Under the pieces are notes generated by a model, which saw only the letters and a list, made by a program, of their open reading frames with translations, did no database searches and had not been told where the DNA came from. Position numbers and translations under genes: made by a program. DNA of 64,000 nucleotides, taken from the NCBI GenBank assembly GCA_963780805.1, contig CAWADP010000006.1:1054001-1118000 (forward strand), read 5' to 3'. This DNA is from JASHVB01 sp963780805. GTDB lineage: Bacteria > Pseudomonadota > Alphaproteobacteria > Acetobacterales > Acetobacteraceae. Positions 1 through 11,770 of the stretch are shown here, in pieces (position 1 is the first letter of the stretch; every line of letters starts with the position of its first letter).

Positions 1-2330
<2,330 letters not shown>

Positions 2331-2544
2331 GAGAACAGTCGTTGGTCTTTAGTTGTCAGTTGTTAGAAATGAGGCTGGCAGGCAAAGGCTGGCACACCAT
2401 GCATGGAAATCATCCCCAGATCGCTTCTGGACCAGCACACAACACACAACCAGAACCCCCACCCCGGTCGCAGCCTGAAGACTTGTGCCTGAAGTCCGAC
2501 GACTGCCGACTGAAAACTGAAGCCTATCTTCAGGGTGGATTGGA

Positions 2545-2663
2545 CGACCTGGTGGCTTTGGCGGGGGGCCTGCACCCGATCCCATCCCGAACTCGGCCGT
2601 GAAAACCCCCAGCGCCCATGGTACTGTGTCTTAAGGCACGGGAGAGTAGGTCGCCGCCAGGTC
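2545..2663 (+). rRNA. rrf: 5S ribosomal RNA
   Basis: About 119 nt with the typical ends (CCTGGTGGC at the start, GCCGCCAGG at the end) and the loop segment CCCATCCCGAACTCGG. The mature gene is enclosed by a perfect complementary pair, GGGTGGATTGGA at 2533-2544 and TCCAATCCACCC at 2664-2675, which would form the precursor processing stem. The roughly 210-base spacer separating it from the 23S gene holds no tRNA or other recognisable gene. Confidence 0.95.
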
Positions 2664-2734
2664 TTCCAATCCACCCTATTTCCTTCGACCCCGACCCTGG
2701 ATTTCGCATCCTTGGGTCGGGGTCGCTCACTTGG

Positions 2735-2811
<77 letters not shown>

Positions 2812-2889
2812 CTTCATATAAAACTGGCTCACCGTCCGTCCGGAGTAAGCGCCCGGGGAACCCCGCCTTGCGACCCTGGTCCCGTCTAT

Positions 2890-2913
2890 GACCTTAAAGC
2901 GCGGCTTAAGGTC
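2890..2913 (+). repeat. Short inverted repeat after the rrn operon
   Basis: GACCTTAA at 2890-2897 and TTAAGGTC at 2906-2913 can form an 8-bp stem with an 8-nt loop, and TTAAGGTC recurs at 2918-2925. There is no T-tract behind it, so a role as the rrn terminator is only possible, not shown. Confidence 0.35.
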
Positions 2914-2926
2914 GGGGTTAAGGTCG

Positions 2927-3088
2927 ATGTCAGGCGGAGCGATCGAGATCATCACGGGCAAGGAGCGGCGGCGGCGCTGGAGCGTTAGCGTAGCGCTGCG
3001 ACCACATTGCGGTAACGCGGGCAGCTCTGCTGGCATGTCGCGTCGTGGTGACGGACATGGACATGCCAGAGGCAAGCGGGGGCACTGA
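2927..3088 (+). pseudogene. IS66-type tnpA N-terminal fragment (copy 1)
   Basis: The frame starts MSGGAIEIITGKERRRRWS, which matches the first residues of the small IS66-family accessory protein TnpA (IEVI..GERRRRWS). The match is lost after that, and the frame ends in low-complexity sequence at 3088. A second, longer copy of the same N-terminus starts at 3102, so the two starts lie in tandem. It is a dead remnant; no complete IS66 transposase (TnpC) is present nearby. Confidence 0.6.
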
Positions 3089-3092
3089 TCAG

Positions 3093-3122
3093 AGCACTCA
3101 TATGAGTGGTCGTATGAGTGCT
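3093..3122. repeat. Perfect 10-bp inverted repeat over the second tnpA start
   Basis: AGCACTCATA (3093-3102) and TATGAGTGCT (3113-3122) are exact reverse complements 10 bases apart. The left arm also lies in the palindrome CACTCATATGAGTG. The ATG of the second IS66 fragment (3102) sits in it, so it could be an IS operator or simply IS-end debris. Confidence 0.6.
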
Positions 3123-3509
3123 CACCCACAACGCATCGAGGTGATCACGCGCGGCGAACGTCGCCGGCGCTGGTCGGCGTCGGAGAAGCAGGCGATCGTG
3201 GCGGAGAGCCTGGAGCAGGTGCTGAACGACGATCCGTTCGGCGGCGCGCTATTCGCTTTCTGTGGACGGCGTGGCGGGATCGTCAAGCTGCTCTGGTATG
3301 ACGGGCAGAGCATGTGCCTCTACACCAAGCGGCTGGAACGCGGCCACTTCGTCTGGCCGCTAACGCAGACCGGCCGCGTGTCACTGACGCCGGCGCAATT
3401 GCGCTCGACCCCGCAAATTATAGTCAGGTGTGCGGAAAATACGCGATGCCATCGCAAAGATAGCCTTCTCGCGGTGAATTTTGCAATCAAGATCAACTTA
3501 ATTCGATAA
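3102..3509 (+). pseudogene. IS66 remnant: tnpA start fused to tnpB by internal deletion
   Basis: Residues 1 to about 40 are TnpA-like (IEVITRGERRRRWSASEK). They run without a stop into TnpB (ORF2)-like sequence (DPFGGALFAFCGRRGG, LLWYDGQSMCLYTKRLERG). In IS66 elements these are two separate genes, so an internal deletion has joined the start of one to the body of the next. The frame stays open for 135 codons and could be translated, but a working IS66 needs TnpC as well, which is absent. The tail after about residue 110 does not resemble TnpB. Confidence 0.75.
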
Positions 3510-3599
3510 CGTCCGCTTGTATCGGCGATGATCCTGGCCTATACTAACGCTTCGAATAGTGCGCTGCTGGAAGCCATACCGGTCGTGACCACACAAACC

Positions 3600-4052
3600 A
3601 TGCCTCCGTCGATCGCGTTCCCAGAGACACCGGAGCGCCGGACCGAGATCACGCGGCAAATTCAATGCGCGACCGGACTCGACGAGAACCTGCTGGAACG
3701 ACTGGTGCGCGAATTCTATGGCACCGCCCGGCGCGACCCGATGATCGGGCATCTGTTCGATGACGTAGGGGACTGGGAAGCCCATATCGCCCGGATCACG
3801 GCGTTCTGGTCATCGGTGGCGCTGATGAGCGGCCGCTATCACGGCAACCCGATGGCCTCACACCTGAAGCTGCCATTGGAGCCTCCGCACTTCGGTCGTT
3901 GGCTCGCCCTGTTTGAGCAAACGGCCCGCGCGAGCTGCTCTCCGGCAGGGGCTGCACTCCTGCTGGAAAAGGCGCGGCGGATCGCACAAAGTCTGCAACT
4001 CGGCATCGAGGCGCAGCGCGGAACGCTCCCCAGCCGACGGCGGTCAGCATGA
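3600..4052 (+). CDS. Group III truncated haemoglobin
   Basis: A 150-residue protein of the 2-on-2 globin fold. Visible family features are the N-terminal LLERLVREFYGTARRDPMIGHLF segment split around residues 28-50, the W of the AFWSS segment, and the block with the proximal haem-binding histidine (MASHLKLPL) followed by PPHFGRWLALF. Group III globins bind O2 or NO at haem; several sit beside NO-responsive regulators. I chose the ATG at 3600 because the residues from the open frame upstream of it do not look like globin. The stop overlaps the next start (ATGA at 4049), so the two are probably co-transcribed. An NsrR fragment and a PAS gene lie about 1 kb downstream, which fits an NO-response locus. 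Confidence 0.88.
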   Translation: MPPSIAFPETPERRTEITRQIQCATGLDENLLERLVREFYGTARRDPMIGHLFDDVGDWEAHIARITAFWSSVALMSGRYHGNPMASHLKLPLEPPHFGRWLALFEQTARASCSPAGAALLLEKARRIAQSLQLGIEAQRGTLPSRRRSA

Positions 4053-4336
4053 GCGATGCCACGTTGGGCGATGCGCTGCTGCGTGTCATTCTCGATCGTT
4101 CCGTCATCGCCGATACGGTGGAGGACGGGCTGGATGTCCTAACTCAGCGCCTGGGCCGCGACCTGTCGCGCACCATGATCGCTGCGGTGGTACACGATGT
4201 GGTGACTTCCGGGCTGGCATATGATCCGGTCCGCCTGCCAGCCGGCGCGCTGCAGTGTCATTGGCATCTGGAACTGACTCCGCGCGGCCAACAAGCCACG
4301 CTACGGGCCCGGCCCTTTACCAGCGAAACAGATTGA
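4049..4336 (+). CDS. Hypothetical protein co-transcribed with the truncated haemoglobin
   Basis: A 95-residue soluble-looking protein, not recognised. Its start overlaps the globin stop by four bases (ATGA), a sign of translational coupling. There is no signal peptide, membrane segment or metal motif; the middle (LGRDLSRTMIAAVVHDVV) is a plausible amphipathic helix. Its last residues overlap, on the opposite strand, the end of a decayed membrane-protein gene, so the C-terminus may have been changed by local rearrangement. The pairing with a globin suggests a part in the same NO or oxygen response, but nothing in the sequence proves it. Confidence 0.65.
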   Translation: MSDATLGDALLRVILDRSVIADTVEDGLDVLTQRLGRDLSRTMIAAVVHDVVTSGLAYDPVRLPAGALQCHWHLELTPRGQQATLRARPFTSETD

Positions 4337-4580
4337 CTCCCCGCACGCCGGCGACCGCACCGGCGACGGTCAGCAGGATCAGGCCCAGCAGCAAGTGGTG
4401 CAGGCGCTGCATCATGGAGAACGGTTCGGGCCGGGTCAGACGCGGCGGCGCGCGCCAGCCAGCGGTCCAGGAACAGCGGCTCGATCACGAACAGCATTAG
4501 GGTGAACACCAGCTAGGTCAGCACCATGGCGGGCGTCCACCACGTATCTGGCGAGTCACGATGGCGGCCGGAATCCGCGT
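4317..4580 (-). pseudogene. Decayed small membrane-protein gene
   Basis: Read on the minus strand, a hydrophobic helix (FTLMLFVIEPLFLDRWL) is followed, in a shifted frame, by a second helix (MMQRLHHLLLGLILLTVAGAV) and a short tail ending at a TAA at 4317-4319. The two helices join sensibly only if one base is restored near 4450, and a TAG at 4515-4517 stops the frame just before the first helix, where a Trp codon would fit. The gene is therefore broken at least twice. Family unknown; it lies convergent to the haemoglobin pair and overlaps the end of the 4049-4336 gene. Confidence 0.55.
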
Positions 4581-4731
4581 AAATCTGACGGCAGCTGAGG
4601 CGGCACGATGCATTGAGCGGCGCGCGGCTGCTATCTTTCCCTTCATCCTGTGAGGCTTGTCTGGCCTGCGTGATGCAGCGTGCCCGACATGACTGGCGAG
4701 GCCGTCGCCGTTGCCGCAGCATGAGCGGTTC

Positions 4732-4838
4732 GCACGGCGCCGGGCCCAACTGGCGAGTTTTGCTTCGGCGCCGTGCTCCACACCGTCCTGGGCACGCATG
4801 CCGGAGCAATGTCGCAGCAATGGCGGCGTTCGTCATCA
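4732..4838 (+). mobile_element. Remnant of an IS21-type end region
   Basis: About 107 bases here align, with many substitutions, to the reverse complement of about 8645-8750 inside the complete IS21-type element. Shared blocks include GGCGCCGTGC, GGGCACGCATGC and GGCGTTCGT. This copy lies outside the boundaries of the intact element, so it is debris of an older, related insertion. It sits exactly where the NsrR gene is cut off. Confidence 0.55.
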
Positions 4839-4850
4839 TCGGACCTGCCG

Positions 4851-5113
4851 GTCCGACGGCGCTGGGGATCACTCGCACCACGCGCGGCACCGGCGGTGGG
4901 GTCGTGCTTGCGGTGCGGCCGGAAACGGTGCGCCTCGGATCGCTGGTGCGGCAGCTTGAGGCGGACCAGCCGGTGGTCGAATGTTTCCGCCAGGGTGGTT
5001 GCGGTTTCGCACTGTTGCCAGCCTATCGGTTGCGGTGCATGCTGCGAACGGCACGAGATCGTTCCTATGACAGTCTGGGGGCGCACACCCTGACAGATTG
5101 CAAGGAGGTATGA
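4851..5113 (+). pseudogene. nsrR: NsrR-type Rrf2 regulator, C-terminal fragment
   Basis: The frame reads TTRGTGGGVVLAVRPETVRLG, then VVECFRQGGC and TLTDC, which is the second half of an NsrR-like Rrf2 repressor (wing region, Fe-S loop, C-terminal helix). The DNA-binding half is missing; upstream of about 4851 the sequence becomes IS21-related debris. The iron-sulphur loop keeps the first two cysteines (VECF, GGC), but a tyrosine stands where family members usually have the third (LLPAY). NsrR normally represses NO-detoxification genes and is relieved by NO. A strong AAGGAGGT inside its last codons is the ribosome-binding site of the next gene. Confidence 0.7.
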
Positions 5114-5116
5114 CCT

Positions 5117-5557
5117 ATGACGTGGGATATCGCGAGCTTCGGCCTGACCATGCTCCGGGAGATGGCGGACGCGGTCATCTATAGTGACGCGTCGGGACAG
5201 ATCCGTTTCTGGAATGCGGGTGCGACACGGATCTTCGGATTTAGCGAGGCGGAGGCGATCGGCCAGAACCTGGACATCATCATTCCGGAAAGTCTGCGGC
5301 GGAGACACTGGGTCGGATACCACCAGACGGTGCGCACCGGCGAGACCCGGTACGGCGCGGGCGACCTGCTGGCTGTGCCCGCGATCCGCAAGGACGGTTC
5401 ACGCATCTCTATCGAGTTCACCATCGTGCCGTTCCGCGACGCGTCTGGAGCGATGGAGGGCATTGCTGCCGTGCTGCGGGACGTCACGGCTCGGTTCGCG
5501 GAAGTTAAGAACCTACGGCAGCAAATACGGGTGTTGGAAACGCCTGCGACCTTGTAA
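5117..5557 (+). CDS. Single-domain PAS sensor protein
   Basis: A 146-residue protein made of one PAS fold: an N-terminal helix (MLREMADAVIYSD), the core IRFWNAGATRIFGFSEAEAIGQ region, IRKDGSRISIEFTIVPF, and the closing VLRDVTARF element typical of PAS/PAC. No kinase, GGDEF or HTH domain follows, so it would have to pass its signal to a partner protein. The start is fixed by AAGGAGGT eight bases upstream, lying in the tail of the NsrR fragment. It was presumably in an operon with nsrR and may bind haem, flavin or a small molecule; the ligand cannot be told. The IS21 element is inserted eight bases after its stop codon. Confidence 0.85.
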   Translation: MTWDIASFGLTMLREMADAVIYSDASGQIRFWNAGATRIFGFSEAEAIGQNLDIIIPESLRRRHWVGYHQTVRTGETRYGAGDLLAVPAIRKDGSRISIEFTIVPFRDASGAMEGIAAVLRDVTARFAEVKNLRQQIRVLETPATL

Positions 5558-5565
5558 GCGCTAAC

Positions 5566-5635
5566 TGTCAGTGGCGGTGAGGAAGCGCGCGTAAGCGGCG
5601 GCGAGCACCGCCCGGCGGCATAGCTGCGGGTGCGA
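5566..5635 (+). repeat. Left terminal inverted repeat of the IS21 element
   Basis: Seventy bases that match the reverse complement of 8905-8974 at all but three positions. It begins TGTCAG directly after the five bases CTAAC. Confidence 0.92.
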
Positions 5636-5748
5636 TAGGCTGATCGAGAATGATGGCAGCGATGTCGGCGCTCATCGTGTTGCGCATTGGCGGACGGTTT
5701 GCGGGTTACCAACACCAGATGTGTGGACGCCGGCGGCGAGGCGGCCGA

Positions 5749-5964
5749 TCAGAATGACGGATCGTCGTCGTTCGGTTCGCTGGGCTGCAAGTCCGTGGCG
5801 GCGAAGCCCTGTTCTTGTTGCAGCAGGTCCTGGATATGGCAGCCGTGAATGGCCCACAGGGCATCCCGCAAGCCGTTGAGCAATTCAAGCACGGCCAGCG
5901 CCTGCTCCGGCGTCCATGAGGCTGGGATGAGAACGGACACGGCCGGCATCGTGCGCATGTTCAT
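5749..5964 (-). CDS. Small acidic IS21-associated protein
   Basis: A 71-residue protein whose ATG overlaps the istB stop (ATGA). The sequence WTPEQALAVLELLNGLRDALWAIHG is a single helical unit, and the end is acidic (EPNDDDPSF). Small frames of this kind often follow istB in IS21-type elements of Proteobacteria. Its function is unknown. The overlap suggests coupled translation with istB. Confidence 0.7.
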   Translation of the reverse strand: MNMRTMPAVSVLIPASWTPEQALAVLELLNGLRDALWAIHGCHIQDLLQQEQGFAATDLQPSEPNDDDPSF

Positions 5965-6705
5965 GATTTGCCGCCGCGACGCTGGCGGGCGCGTTGTTCG
6001 GTGCGTTCGCGCGCCTCCTTGAGGCGGTAGGATTCGCCCTCGATGGCGATGATCTCGGCGTTGTGCACCAGGCGATCGATCAGCGAGACGACGCAGGCGG
6101 CATTGGGGAATACCTCGTGCCATTCGGCGAACGGGCGGTTGGTGGTGATCAGCGTGCTGCGGGTCTGGTAGCGGCGGGAGACCAGCTCGAACATCAGGTC
6201 GGCGTGGCGATTGGAGTAGGAGAGGTAGCCGACCTCGTCGATCACCAGCAGTTCCGGGCGGGCGTAGTGGCGCAGGCGGCGGCGCAGGGCGGAATCACTG
6301 TCGAGCGCGCACAGGTCGCCGAGCAGTTGTCCGGCGGTGGTGAACAACGCGGTGTGGCCTTCGATCAGCGCCTGGTGGGCGATGTTCTGCGCCAGGGTGG
6401 ACTTGCCGACGCCGTTGGGGCCGACCAGGACGACGTTGGCGGCCTCCTTGAGGAAGTCGAGCGCCATCAGCGCCTCGACCGCGGCACGATCGCAGCGTTT
6501 GGGCCAGCTCCAGTCGAAGTCGCAGAGCGGTTTGAAGCGACCGATCCGCGCCTCCTTCAGGCGCCGCTCCAGGCTGCGGCGGTGGCGTTCCTGTTCTTCC
6601 CAGCCCAGCAGTGACACGACCCAGCCGGCGGCGGTGACCTCCGGCCAATGCGCGAGTAATCCATGCAAATGCAGCGCGGCGGCGCGGGCGCGCAGGGGAT
6701 CGGGG

Positions 6706-6713
<8 letters not shown>
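5961..6713 (-). CDS. istB: IstB, ATP-binding helper of the IS21 transposase
   Basis: A 250-residue AAA+ protein with Walker A GPNGVGKST, Walker B LLVIDEVG, and the sensor region STLITTNRPFAEW. IstB forms an ATP-dependent assembly on DNA that activates IstA and directs target choice. The start at 6713 is chosen because ATGAATAA there overlaps the istA stop, the usual istA/istB coupling. The length and all ATPase motifs look intact. Together with the broken istA it forms one minus-strand operon. Confidence 0.93.
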
Positions 6714-8199
<1,486 letters not shown>

Positions 8200-8220
8200 G
8201 CACGCTGGCCTCGTTGGACG

Positions 8221-8709
8221 TTATCGAGGGCGGCCGCGATGACGCCGGTGGCGGCGCAGGAACCCCTGGCGGAGCAGCGGCAGGCAGGAGCGGCCGCACC
8301 AATGGCAGTGCGGACCGGGCAGCCTGGCCTGGTCGGCCGGGGCGACGGCGGCGCGTGTGGCCGTCATCGCGGCCGGCGCCAACAGATCACCGCAGCCCGG
8401 TGCGAGTGAACCGTGATGCGTCACTTTCTGTTGCTGTGCTCGCCAGCGGCTCATCCGGGCGGCATGCATGCGGCGGCCACGATGGCTCGCCTGGTAGCGC
8501 CGCCCGGCCTGCTGGACCGTCCTCTGCCGGGCCTCTTTGGCACAGCCACCGGCGCAGTAGACCTGACCGCGGTCGCAGCAACTGCAAACGATCGCCTGTT
8601 GGCGGCAGCCGGCGCACAAAAACAGACGGCCTGATAGCGGATCGGGCCGCCCTGTGTCGCAGACACAGCGTGGACGAACGCCATCGTTGGCAGGATACTC
8701 GTCCTGCAT
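8221..8709 (-). CDS. Cysteine-rich protein carried by the IS21 element
   Basis: A 162-residue protein with several Cys pairs: CVCD, CAGC, CSCC, the YCAGGC segment, and CHWCGRSC near the end. These look like zinc-ribbon or zinc-finger sites. The middle is very basic (RRYQASHRGRRMHAARMSRWRAQQQKV shortened: arginine-rich helix, about residues 70-95), fitting nucleic-acid binding. It lies upstream of istA in the same direction, 21 bases before the istA start. Similar proteins recur beside IS21-type istAB genes; a regulatory or target-choice role is only a guess. Confidence 0.65.
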   Translation of the reverse strand: MQDEYPANDGVRPRCVCDTGRPDPLSGRLFLCAGCRQQAIVCSCCDRGQVYCAGGCAKEARQRTVQQAGRRYQASHRGRRMHAARMSRWRAQQQKVTHHGSLAPGCGDLLAPAAMTATRAAVAPADQARLPGPHCHWCGRSCLPLLRQGFLRRHRRHRGRPR

Positions 8710-8904
8710 GCGTGCCCGGCACGATGTGGGGCACGGCGCCGACGTTGAACTTGCAGGTTGCGCGCGGCGCCGTGCTTGCCTCCAAACTCTGGCAGGCTCT
8801 TGCCGCGCCGTCCTCCCGCGGGCCGCAGGTCACGACCGTGCGGCGCCGCCGGCTCGAGCCAGCCAACGCAGTCCAGCGTCTGATCCGCTCTCACGGCCGC
8901 GTCT

Positions 8905-8974
8905 TCGCACCCGCAGCTGTGCCGCCGGGCGGTGCTCGCCGCCGCTTAGGCGCGCTTCCTCACCGCCGCTGACA
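8905..8974 (-). repeat. Right terminal inverted repeat of the IS21 element
   Basis: Reverse complement of the left end with 67 of 70 positions identical. It ends CTGACA, followed by CTAAT in the flank. Confidence 0.92.
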
Positions 8975-9527
8975 CTAATCGCGATCCACTACGCGCCATG
9001 AGCCTCGTGCAGCATGTCGAGGGTAGCTTCTGGACGGCAACCGCGCTGTTCTGGGGTGCGGAGTTGAAAGCGGCGATGAGCGGCGAGCACCTGGTCAATC
9101 CCTGCCGCCGCTCGACCGACAGACGGCTGCGCATCTCCGACCCGAGCGAACGAAACCGGAAAAGGGTCGAGCTTTGCTTGGTGAATTTGGCGAGGTACCG
9201 GAGGATTGAATCCGGAAAACCCAGCGGCAGTGTACGGCAAGATCGGTGCCCGATACTCCCAGTGGCGCGACGTTCGGGCGTGGGCGTATTGCCACCGCGT
9301 GCCGCATGGGGCGGCACATTCCCGGAACCCAAGCCAACTTTCCCGGGACGACAGCCGATGCCGAACAAAGGTGCCCGCTCGCGGGCGGGCAGCCCGTCGT
9401 CCGGCAAGCCTGACCACGCCGGAAGTCTTCCCGGGAGCGAAGTGAGCTTGGTGGCTCACTTCGCTATTTTTGTCTGCCCGTGGCTTGCCAGAGTCCGGCG
9501 GCGGCGCAACCAGGTCGGGCCGAGGGG
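8975..9527. other. Intergenic stretch between the IS21 element and ftsY
   Basis: No gene is supported here on either strand: the open frames are short, overlap each other and show no recognisable domain. The one clear signal is the terminator hairpin at 9436-9471. Confidence 0.5.
9436..9471 (+). terminator. Intrinsic terminator, plus strand
   Basis: AGCGAAGTGAGC (9436-9447) and GCTCACTTCGCT (9454-9465) form a perfect 12-bp stem with a TTGGTG loop, followed by ATTTTT. The T-tract points to the plus strand. No intact plus-strand gene ends just before it, so its gene may have been lost when the IS21 element entered or decayed. Read from the other strand, the hairpin lies just beyond the ftsY stop but has no T-tract. 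Confidence 0.8.
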
Positions 9528-10445
9528 TTACAGCCCCGCCAACCCTCTTGCGAACTCGCCGGCATCGAACGGCCGCAAATCCCCGGCTTGCTCGCCCACG
9601 CCCACCGCGTGCACCGGCAGCCCGAACGTCTCCGCCAACGCCACCACGATGCCGCCGCGCGCGCTGCCGTCGAGCTTGGTGACCACCAGCCCGGTCACGT
9701 CCACCATCTCCTTGAACACGCGCACCTGCTGCACCGCGTTCTGCCCGGTGGTGGCGTCCAGCACGAGTAACACCGAGTGCGGCGCGGACGGGTCCTGCTT
9801 ACGCAGCACGCGGATGATCTTGCGCAGCTCCTCCATCAGCGCGGCCTTGTTGTGCAGGCGGCCCGCGGTGTCGATCAGCAGCACGTCCGCGCCTTCCGCC
9901 GCGGCGCGGGTCAGCCCGTCGAACGACAGGCCGGCAGGATCGGCCCCGGCGCCGCGCGCCACCACCGGAGCGCCGACGCGCTCGCCCCAGATCTGCAATT
10001 GCTCCACCGCCGCGGCGCGGAACGTATCCCCCGCGACCAGCACCGGCCGCTTCCCTTGCTCGCGGTATTGCAGCGCCAGCTTGCCGATGGTGGTGGTCTT
10101 GCCGGTGCCGTTCACGCCGACCACCAGCACGACATGCGGGTGCTTCGCCGGATCGAGTTCGAGCGGTCTGGCGACGGGGGCCAGGATGACGGCGATCTCC
10201 TCGGCCAGCGCCTGCTTGATCTCCTCGTCGGTGACTTCCTTGCCGAAGCGGGAGCGGCGGAACGCGGCGATGACGCGACTGGCGGCTTCGGTGCCGAGGT
10301 CGGCGCTGATCAGCAGATCTTCCATCTCCTCCAGCGCCTCTTCGTCCAGGCGGCGCTTGCGGAGCACGGTGGTGATGCCGTCGGTCAGCTTCTGGGTCGA
10401 ACGCGACAGGCCTTCCTTGAGGCGGGAAATGAAGCCGAGCGCCAT
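9528..10445 (-). CDS. ftsY: FtsY, signal recognition particle receptor
   Basis: A 305-residue SRP GTPase that docks ribosome-SRP complexes at the inner membrane. The N domain (residues 1-95) precedes the G domain with GVNGTGKTTT, DTFRAAA, DTAGR and TKLDG in order. The acidic A domain of E. coli FtsY is missing, as in many alphaproteobacteria. The start at 10445 (MALGFISRLKEG) is chosen because the residues encoded upstream lie inside mtaB and are low complexity. It begins two bases after the mtaB stop, so dapF-mtaB-ftsY form one operon. Confidence 0.96.
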   Translation of the reverse strand: MALGFISRLKEGLSRSTQKLTDGITTVLRKRRLDEEALEEMEDLLISADLGTEAASRVIAAFRRSRFGKEVTDEEIKQALAEEIAVILAPVARPLELDPAKHPHVVLVVGVNGTGKTTTIGKLALQYREQGKRPVLVAGDTFRAAAVEQLQIWGERVGAPVVARGAGADPAGLSFDGLTRAAAEGADVLLIDTAGRLHNKAALMEELRKIIRVLRKQDPSAPHSVLLVLDATTGQNAVQQVRVFKEMVDVTGLVVTKLDGSARGGIVVALAETFGLPVHAVGVGEQAGDLRPFDAGEFARGLAGL

Positions 10446-10447
10446 GG

Positions 10448-11770
10448 TCAGGTGACCTCGTGCGTGCAGCGGGTGCGGGTGCCGCGGCAGGGTCCGTCTA
10501 CCTCCCCGACCAGCCCGTCCTTCGCCGCCCCCGTCACGCGTACGGCCAGCACGCGCCCCGCATCCGTCCCACCTTGCAGGCGCACGGGGCAAAAATGCTC
10601 AGAATGTCCTGCGTTGCTGTTTTCGGTCAGCACGGAGACGGTTTGCCCGACCTGCGCTTCGAAGAACGCTCGTGCCGCGCGCTGCCCGGCCCCGCGCAGC
10701 CGGGCGGCGCGCTCGCGCCGCAGCTGCATCGGCACCGCCGGCATGCGCGCGGCAGGGGTGCCGGAGCGCTCGCTGTACGGGAACACGTGGAGGAACGGCA
10801 GTTGCGCCGCCTCCACAAACGCCAGCGTCTCACCGAACAGGGAATCTGTTTCGGTCGGGAACCCCGCGATCAGGTCGGCGCCGATGGCGATGCCGGGGCG
10901 CAACGCCCGGGCGCGGTCGATCGCCGCCTGCGCCTCGGCCGCCGAATGCCGCCGCCTCATCCGCTTCAAAACCAGATTGCTGCCTGCCTGCAGCGACAGG
11001 TGCAGATGCGGCATCAGCCTCGGCTCGTCCGCGAGCAGTCGCCACAGATCGTCGTCGATCGCCGCCGGATCGAGGGAGGACAGGCGCAGCCGCAGCAGCT
11101 CCGGCACCAATGCGAGCAGCCGGCGCACGAGCTGACCCAGTCGGGGGGCGCCCGGCAGATCCGTGCCGTAGGATGCGATGTCCACGCCGGTCAGCACCGC
11201 CTCCTGGTAGCCCGCCTGCACCAGGGCGCGCACCTGTGCCACTACCGCACCCACCGGCACGCTGCGAGAGGGGCCGCGGCCGAACGGGATGATGCAGAAC
11301 GTGCAGCGATGGTCGCATCCCTGTTGCACCTGCACGAAGGCACGGCTGCGCCCGGCGAACTCGGTCACCAGATGCGGGGTGGTGTCGCGCGCCTTCATGA
11401 TGTCGGAAACCGCTGAGGGCGCGTCCGGCGCCCAGCTCTCCGGCTTCAGCTTGTCCTGGTTGCCGAGCACCCGCGTCACGCCCGGCAGCGCTGCCCACGC
11501 GGCGGGATTCAACTGCGCGGCGCAGCCGGTGACGACGATACGGGTGCCGGGGCGTTCGCGGGCGGCGCGGCGGATCGCCTGGCGAGCCTGTCGCTCCGCC
11601 TCCGCGGTGACGGCGCAGGTATTGACGATGATGGTGTCGGTGCCGGTGTCGCCCAGGGTGCCCTTGGGGGGCGCCCTGCCGCCGGGCGTGGCGCGGGACG
11701 TGAGGTCGCGCATTACTTCAGACTCGTAGGCGTTCAGGCGGCAGCCGAAGGTGAGGACTTCGGCGATCAT
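10448..11770 (-). CDS. mtaB: MtaB, tRNA t6A37 methylthiotransferase
   Basis: A 440-residue radical-SAM enzyme that adds a methylthio group to t6A at position 37 of ANN-decoding tRNAs. The N-terminal cluster-binding cysteines are in TFGCRLN, NTCAVT and VTGCAAQ; the radical-SAM motif is CDHRCTFC (CxxxCxxC); a TRAM-like domain closes the protein. FGCRLN rather than YGCQMN near the start favours MtaB over MiaB. Its ATG overlaps the dapF stop (ATGA), and ftsY follows after two bases. Confidence 0.93.
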   Translation of the reverse strand: MIAEVLTFGCRLNAYESEVMRDLTSRATPGGRAPPKGTLGDTGTDTIIVNTCAVTAEAERQARQAIRRAARERPGTRIVVTGCAAQLNPAAWAALPGVTRVLGNQDKLKPESWAPDAPSAVSDIMKARDTTPHLVTEFAGRSRAFVQVQQGCDHRCTFCIIPFGRGPSRSVPVGAVVAQVRALVQAGYQEAVLTGVDIASYGTDLPGAPRLGQLVRRLLALVPELLRLRLSSLDPAAIDDDLWRLLADEPRLMPHLHLSLQAGSNLVLKRMRRRHSAAEAQAAIDRARALRPGIAIGADLIAGFPTETDSLFGETLAFVEAAQLPFLHVFPYSERSGTPAARMPAVPMQLRRERAARLRGAGQRAARAFFEAQVGQTVSVLTENSNAGHSEHFCPVRLQGGTDAGRVLAVRVTGAAKDGLVGEVDGPCRGTRTRCTHEVT

